This document shows positions 4,409-7,140 of a DNA stretch of 7,140 bases, in pieces; within the stretch, counting starts at the first letter, position 1, and each line of letters opens with the position of its first letter. The notes under the pieces are model-generated. The model was not told the DNA's origin, ran no database searches, and saw only the letters and a list, made by a program, of their open reading frames with translations. Position numbers and translations under genes: made by a program. Source of the stretch: Saprospiraceae bacterium (GTDB taxonomy: Bacteria; Bacteroidota; Bacteroidia; Chitinophagales; Saprospiraceae); the NCBI GenBank assembly GCA_020852155.1, contig JADZBJ010000393.1:1-7140 (forward strand). Reading direction: 5' to 3'.

Positions 4409-6445
4409 TTACTGATAGCTAACCGTCACTTTGCGCATCACGTCGCCGGGCTGGATTTGATTGACGACATCCATACCGGATTTAACGCGACCAAAAATGG
4501 TATAATTACCGCTCAGGTGCGGCGTGGGCGAATGCGTTATGAAGAACTGCGTGCCTTCCGTATCCGGCCCGGCAGAGGCCATGCCCAGGTAGCCTTCAGA
4601 TTCATACCAGGCTAATCCTATTTCAGAGCGAATAGTGTAATCCAGCGCTCCGGCGCCGTCGCCACGCGGGCAGCCGCCCTGAATGACGAAGTTAGGCACA
4701 ATCCGGTGGAAGTTTTTACCATCATAGAAGCCGGTTCCGGCCAAATCCAGGAAATTCACCACCGAGCCGGGCGCCCATTGGGTGAAAAATTCCAGAACAA
4801 TTTTGCCCTTGTCTGTTTCGATGGTAGCGGTTGTCGCATCCGACACCAATTTCAGGCGATTCCAGTCAATTGGATGGTTCCACTTGGGCTGATACGGCGG
4901 CGGCGCGGGCAATCCGTCGAGGTAGGCAGCGGCTTTTTCAAGGGCCATATACGCTTCTACATCGCGCGGCATTTTGAGTTTTTGCAGTGCTGCCTGAAAA
5001 TCCGCGCTGCGCGTTGTATCGCGCATGGAGCGGAAATTAAGCGCTTCGGTTTCAAAACCAGCCACACCTGAAGCAATCATACCTGGGTCGCCAGACGCGA
5101 CAATTTCACGAAGATAATAGTACAATTCACGCCGGACGCCCTTCGAACCGTCGCCAAATGCCGCATAGAAATTAGGCTTTTGCACGATATTGAGCAAGGC
5201 TTCCGCAGCGGCAGACTTCACCGCCGGATGCGGGTCATTGAAGCCCCGATCATGAATATAGCGATAGTTCCAGCCGAATTCAGACAGGCCCATGAGGCAG
5301 GCTGCGCGGTCGTACGGGTTTTTGCTCTGCTGAAAAATTTCTTTCAAACGGTAGTTCACAAAATCCTTGGATTCCGGTTCTGTTTTACCGGAAAGCCACT
5401 TATTCGACGCCCTGAAAAGGCTGATCTGTGCAGCTGGCAGCATGGCCGGGTTGTTCTGCGCCAGACGCCAGTAATAATCGGCATCCTTGATTTGTCCATT
5501 TGCCAAAAAGAAATCGGCGGCGGTACGGCTGATATGCGGATTCGGGTCGCTCAAAAACGGCGCCACCAGCGAACGGACCGTATCGTATTCAAATTTGGCC
5601 AACGCATTGATAATGTTGCATTTAACACGCCAATCCTGATCATTTTTAATGACTTTTGACAAAAATCCGAATGCCACCGGCGAGGTAGCTTTTCCGAGCG
5701 CTTTGGCCAGCGCCATCTGAATTTCCGGATTGGAACTGGCCCTGACGAAGCCCGCAGAAACCCGTACAGCCTGAGCGCTATCCAAGGTTAAATCCTTTGT
5801 TCTGGCCAGGTAATGTGCAGCCATCAAACGCGCTTGAGCGGCCATACGTTCATTGGCCACATAATCCACCATGCGTTCGGTTGCGGCAGGATCTGTGATA
5901 TTGCGCAAACCAAAACGATAAATGGCCCGGCATTGTCCGACCAGCAACATGGTGTCGGTGGGTTGATAGGTCGTGACGGTGGCGATATTTTTCAAGGTCG
6001 CCGCCGAACCGCATTTACCGATGGCTTCCAGCACAATTGCGTTGAGTTGCTGGTGCCTGGAAAGTGAATCATCGGCTGCAAAAGCGCCGATCAGCCATTT
6101 TTCGCAGGAAGGCTTTCCAATTTGCCCCAGTGAAAACGCGGCTGCAATGCGCACCTCTTCTACGCCATCATTGAGCAATGACGCCAGGGTTTCGATGTGG
6201 TTCGTATCGCGCACAGAAGCGAAGGACAATGCCGCCAGGTAGCGCAGTGTCGGGTCGCTGTGTTTCAGGTAGCGCACCAGGCTGTCCACCTGATGCCGGT
6301 CGCGGAATTCATACAATTGCTGTACGGTCTTGTTCCGCAAGTCGAGGTTTACCTTTCCGGCAGGTTTGGATTTGTCGGCCATTTCAGGAGGCGTACAACT
6401 CCACAATACGAAGAAAATGGCAAGGAAGCCAAGTAATTTATGCAT
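4409..6445 (-). CDS. Lipoprotein with HEAT-like repeats and C-terminal cyclophilin (peptidylprolyl isomerase)
   Basis: The protein is a predicted envelope-anchored prolyl cis-trans isomerase of 678 residues. Residues 1-17 form a lipoprotein signal peptide ending in LWSC, with Cys17 as the lipidation site. Residues about 35-480 are paired helices in HEAT-like repeats: HSDPTLRYLAALSFASV, DGVEEVRIAAAFSLGQIG, DPNPHISRTAADFFL and DPHPAVKSAAAEALLNI are the clearest. A proline-rich linker (LPAPPPYQP, res 512-520) leads to a cyclophilin domain at about 540-678: FHRIVPNFVIQGG (Arg581 matches catalytic Arg55 of human CypA), GMASAGPDTEGTQFFIT (Phe635 matches Phe113) and LSGNYTIFGRV. His643 replaces CypA Trp121 and Tyr648 replaces His126, so cyclosporin binding is probably weak. 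The HEAT scaffold likely binds a partner or client, which I cannot identify. The upstream lipoprotein gene was 23 bp away before a MITE insertion. Confidence 0.92.
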   Translation of the reverse strand: MHKLLGFLAIFFVLWSCTPPEMADKSKPAGKVNLDLRNKTVQQLYEFRDRHQVDSLVRYLKHSDPTLRYLAALSFASVRDTNHIETLASLLNDGVEEVRIAAAFSLGQIGKPSCEKWLIGAFAADDSLSRHQQLNAIVLEAIGKCGSAATLKNIATVTTYQPTDTMLLVGQCRAIYRFGLRNITDPAATERMVDYVANERMAAQARLMAAHYLARTKDLTLDSAQAVRVSAGFVRASSNPEIQMALAKALGKATSPVAFGFLSKVIKNDQDWRVKCNIINALAKFEYDTVRSLVAPFLSDPNPHISRTAADFFLANGQIKDADYYWRLAQNNPAMLPAAQISLFRASNKWLSGKTEPESKDFVNYRLKEIFQQSKNPYDRAACLMGLSEFGWNYRYIHDRGFNDPHPAVKSAAAEALLNIVQKPNFYAAFGDGSKGVRRELYYYLREIVASGDPGMIASGVAGFETEALNFRSMRDTTRSADFQAALQKLKMPRDVEAYMALEKAAAYLDGLPAPPPYQPKWNHPIDWNRLKLVSDATTATIETDKGKIVLEFFTQWAPGSVVNFLDLAGTGFYDGKNFHRIVPNFVIQGGCPRGDGAGALDYTIRSEIGLAWYESEGYLGMASAGPDTEGTQFFITHSPTPHLSGNYTIFGRVKSGMDVVNQIQPGDVMRKVTVSYQ

Positions 6446-6467
6446 GGATCAGGATATCACTTTGATA

Positions 6468-6475
6468 CTTAGTTT
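6468..6475. repeat. 8-bp target-site duplication CTTAGTTT, left copy
   Basis: CTTAGTTT directly abuts the left end of the 75-bp MITE and is identical to 6551-6558. On the minus strand it reads AAACTAAG, containing a second copy of the lipoprotein gene's TAA stop. Confidence 0.85.
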
Positions 6476-6550
6476 GTAACTGTTTAGGTCGCTCCCATTT
6501 TGGTCAAAAAAGGTCTATTTTGATCCAAAACCGCTGACCCAAACAGTTAC
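6476..6550. mobile_element. 75-bp MITE with GTAA ends, IS66-like
   Basis: Terminal inverted repeats GTAACTGTTTAGGTC (6476-6490) and GACCCAAACAGTTAC (6536-6550) are complementary in 14 of 15 positions. Perfect 8-bp direct repeats CTTAGTTT lie exactly outside both ends. Inside, TTTTGGTCAAAA (6498-6509) pairs with TTTTGATCCAAAA (6518-6530) with a one-base bulge, so the whole element folds on itself. Termini starting GTAA with an 8-bp duplication are, from recall, the hallmark of IS66-family elements. There is no coding capacity. The insertion is immediately after the stop of the small lipoprotein gene and upstream of the HEAT/cyclophilin gene. Confidence 0.85.
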
Positions 6551-6558
6551 CTTAGTTT
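6551..6558. repeat. 8-bp target-site duplication CTTAGTTT, right copy
   Basis: This is the partner of 6468-6475. It contains the stop codon (6552-6554, minus strand) and the last Asn codon of the lipoprotein gene, so the insertion left the coding sequence unchanged. Confidence 0.85.
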
Positions 6559-7043
6559 TTCTGAGCACGGGCCACTCTGGCGCCGATCACTTCTAGCATT
6601 TTGTCGTACTCGGCAGGCAGGCCCTGGACATAAGTGGCCATGCTGTTCAATACCTCCGTATTACCTTTCAGGGCCAGCGTGATGGCTTCAAACTGCGCAA
6701 ATGCTTCCGCAGTTTTGATCTTTCCATCTTCATATTCTGCTTTCAGGTTGCGCAGTTTGATCATGTTTTCCTCGTATTCGCTACGGGTTCCCAGCGTTTT
6801 GGGCGTCAAACTGTTCAGTACAGCCGAAAATTGTGCGTATGCCGGGTGGGCTTGAACTTCGGCAGGACTTTCCTTGATTTTTTCAAGCATCGCCGAAATG
6901 CCGTTGATGGTTTCTGTGACAGACGGGGCTGGAGTTTCAGCCGCAGCATTCATTTTTCCGAGTAATTCTTTATCAACCTGTTTGCAGCTGTTCAGCAACA
7001 TAAGCGACACAAAAGGAAGAAGCAGGTAGAAAATATTTTTCAT
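6552..7043 (-). CDS. Small lipoprotein of unknown function
   Basis: This encodes 163 residues from the ATG at 7043. MKNIFYLLLPFVSLMLLNSC is a clear lipoprotein signal peptide with a basic start, hydrophobic core and lipobox LNSC, giving Cys20 as the anchored residue; the protein should sit in an envelope membrane facing the periplasm or surface. The rest is polar and mostly helix-forming: ETINGISAMLEKIKESP (res 44-60), then SEYEENMIKLRNLKAEYEDGKIK (res 88-110) with strong alternation of acidic and basic residues, then a helix around res 112-160 ending in RVARAQKN. I recognise no domain or catalytic motif, and the family is unknown to me. An upstream in-frame stretch to 7103 exists, but it would bury the signal peptide and overlap the probable promoter. 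The gene was probably cotranscribed with the HEAT/cyclophilin lipoprotein gene before the MITE was inserted. Confidence 0.82.
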   Translation of the reverse strand: MKNIFYLLLPFVSLMLLNSCKQVDKELLGKMNAAAETPAPSVTETINGISAMLEKIKESPAEVQAHPAYAQFSAVLNSLTPKTLGTRSEYEENMIKLRNLKAEYEDGKIKTAEAFAQFEAITLALKGNTEVLNSMATYVQGLPAEYDKMLEVIGARVARAQKN

Positions 7044-7102
7044 TGTCATGAAAATCAATGAGTTAAAAATAAAACGCAGACAGTATGTCCTGAATTCAGG
7101 CA

Positions 7103-7110
7103 CAAAAGTA
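7103..7110 (-). promoter_or_regulatory. Possible Bacteroidota -7 promoter box
   Basis: The minus strand reads TACTTTTG, an exact TAnnTTTG match, about 60 bp upstream of the small lipoprotein ATG. No good TTG-type -33 box is visible in the remaining 30 bp to the window edge, so the assignment rests on the -7 box alone. Confidence 0.4.
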
Positions 7111-7140
7111 GTCAGCCTCGGCCTTGATTTTTATTTTTCC

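Noticed and set aside
6476..6550. Intrinsic terminator after the small lipoprotein gene
   Set aside because: The minus-strand hairpin is not followed by a T-run, and exact 8-bp direct repeats at both ends show it is an insertion. It might still hinder transcription.
6552..7103. Start of the small lipoprotein at 7103
   Set aside because: It would place 20 extra residues before a textbook lipoprotein signal peptide and overlap a TAnnTTTG box; ATG 7043 is preferred.
1..7140. CRISPR arrays, tRNA, rRNA, riboswitches
   Set aside because: I found no regularly spaced repeats with unique spacers, no cloverleaf with CCA-type end, and no recognisable RNA motif; the tandem repeats at 4250-4284 and 2675-2716 are too short and too few for CRISPR.

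Overview
The window looks like chromosomal DNA of a member of Bacteroidota. The evidence is indirect: two lipoproteins with SC lipoboxes, no convincing Shine-Dalgarno sequences, TAnnTTTG-type -7 promoter boxes, and a HEAT-repeat/cyclophilin lipoprotein of a kind common in that phylum. The housekeeping genes have a moderate GC content, about half by hand count of sample lines. Genus cannot be set from this sequence; an environmental lineage near Saprospiria or Chitinophagia is my guess.

Layout. (1) 1-1138, plus strand: the 3' part of nadC (quinolinate phosphoribosyltransferase, NAD synthesis) is followed after 8 bp by rfbC (dTDP-4-dehydrorhamnose 3,5-epimerase, dTDP-rhamnose synthesis). (2) 1142-2749, minus strand: an AT-richer accessory patch holds an AbiE-type toxin-antitoxin operon. 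The AbiEi-like antitoxin gene (DUF6088-type) is intact and preceded by two perfect 18-bp repeats that overlap promoter-like boxes. The AbiEii nucleotidyltransferase toxin gene, overlapping it by 32 nt, is split by a 159-bp MITE with perfect 19-bp terminal inverted repeats and a TTA target duplication. Removing the MITE plus one TTA restores a 313-residue ORF with no other lesion. A second, solo copy of the same type of element end lies just upstream of the operon. (3) 2791-4236, minus strand: gabD-like succinate-semialdehyde dehydrogenase. (4) 4237-4408: an intergenic repeat region with short GTTGAA-type tandem repeats and a 125-nt hairpin made of CTCTGTG-type repeats. (5) 4409-6445, minus strand: a 678-residue lipoprotein with HEAT-like repeats and a C-terminal cyclophilin domain. 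(6) 6476-6550: a 75-bp MITE with 15-bp terminal repeats beginning GTAA and a perfect 8-bp target duplication, pointing to the IS66 family. It sits right at the stop codon of (7) 6552-7043, a small lipoprotein of unknown function. Before that insertion the lipoprotein and cyclophilin genes were only 23 bp apart, so they probably formed an operon.

The metabolic genes are ordinary. The main interest is mobile-element remodelling: two unrelated MITEs with readable target duplications, one inactivating an abortive-infection-type toxin while sparing its antitoxin and control region, the other splitting an operon-like gene pair. I see no tRNA, rRNA, CRISPR array or autonomous transposase gene.
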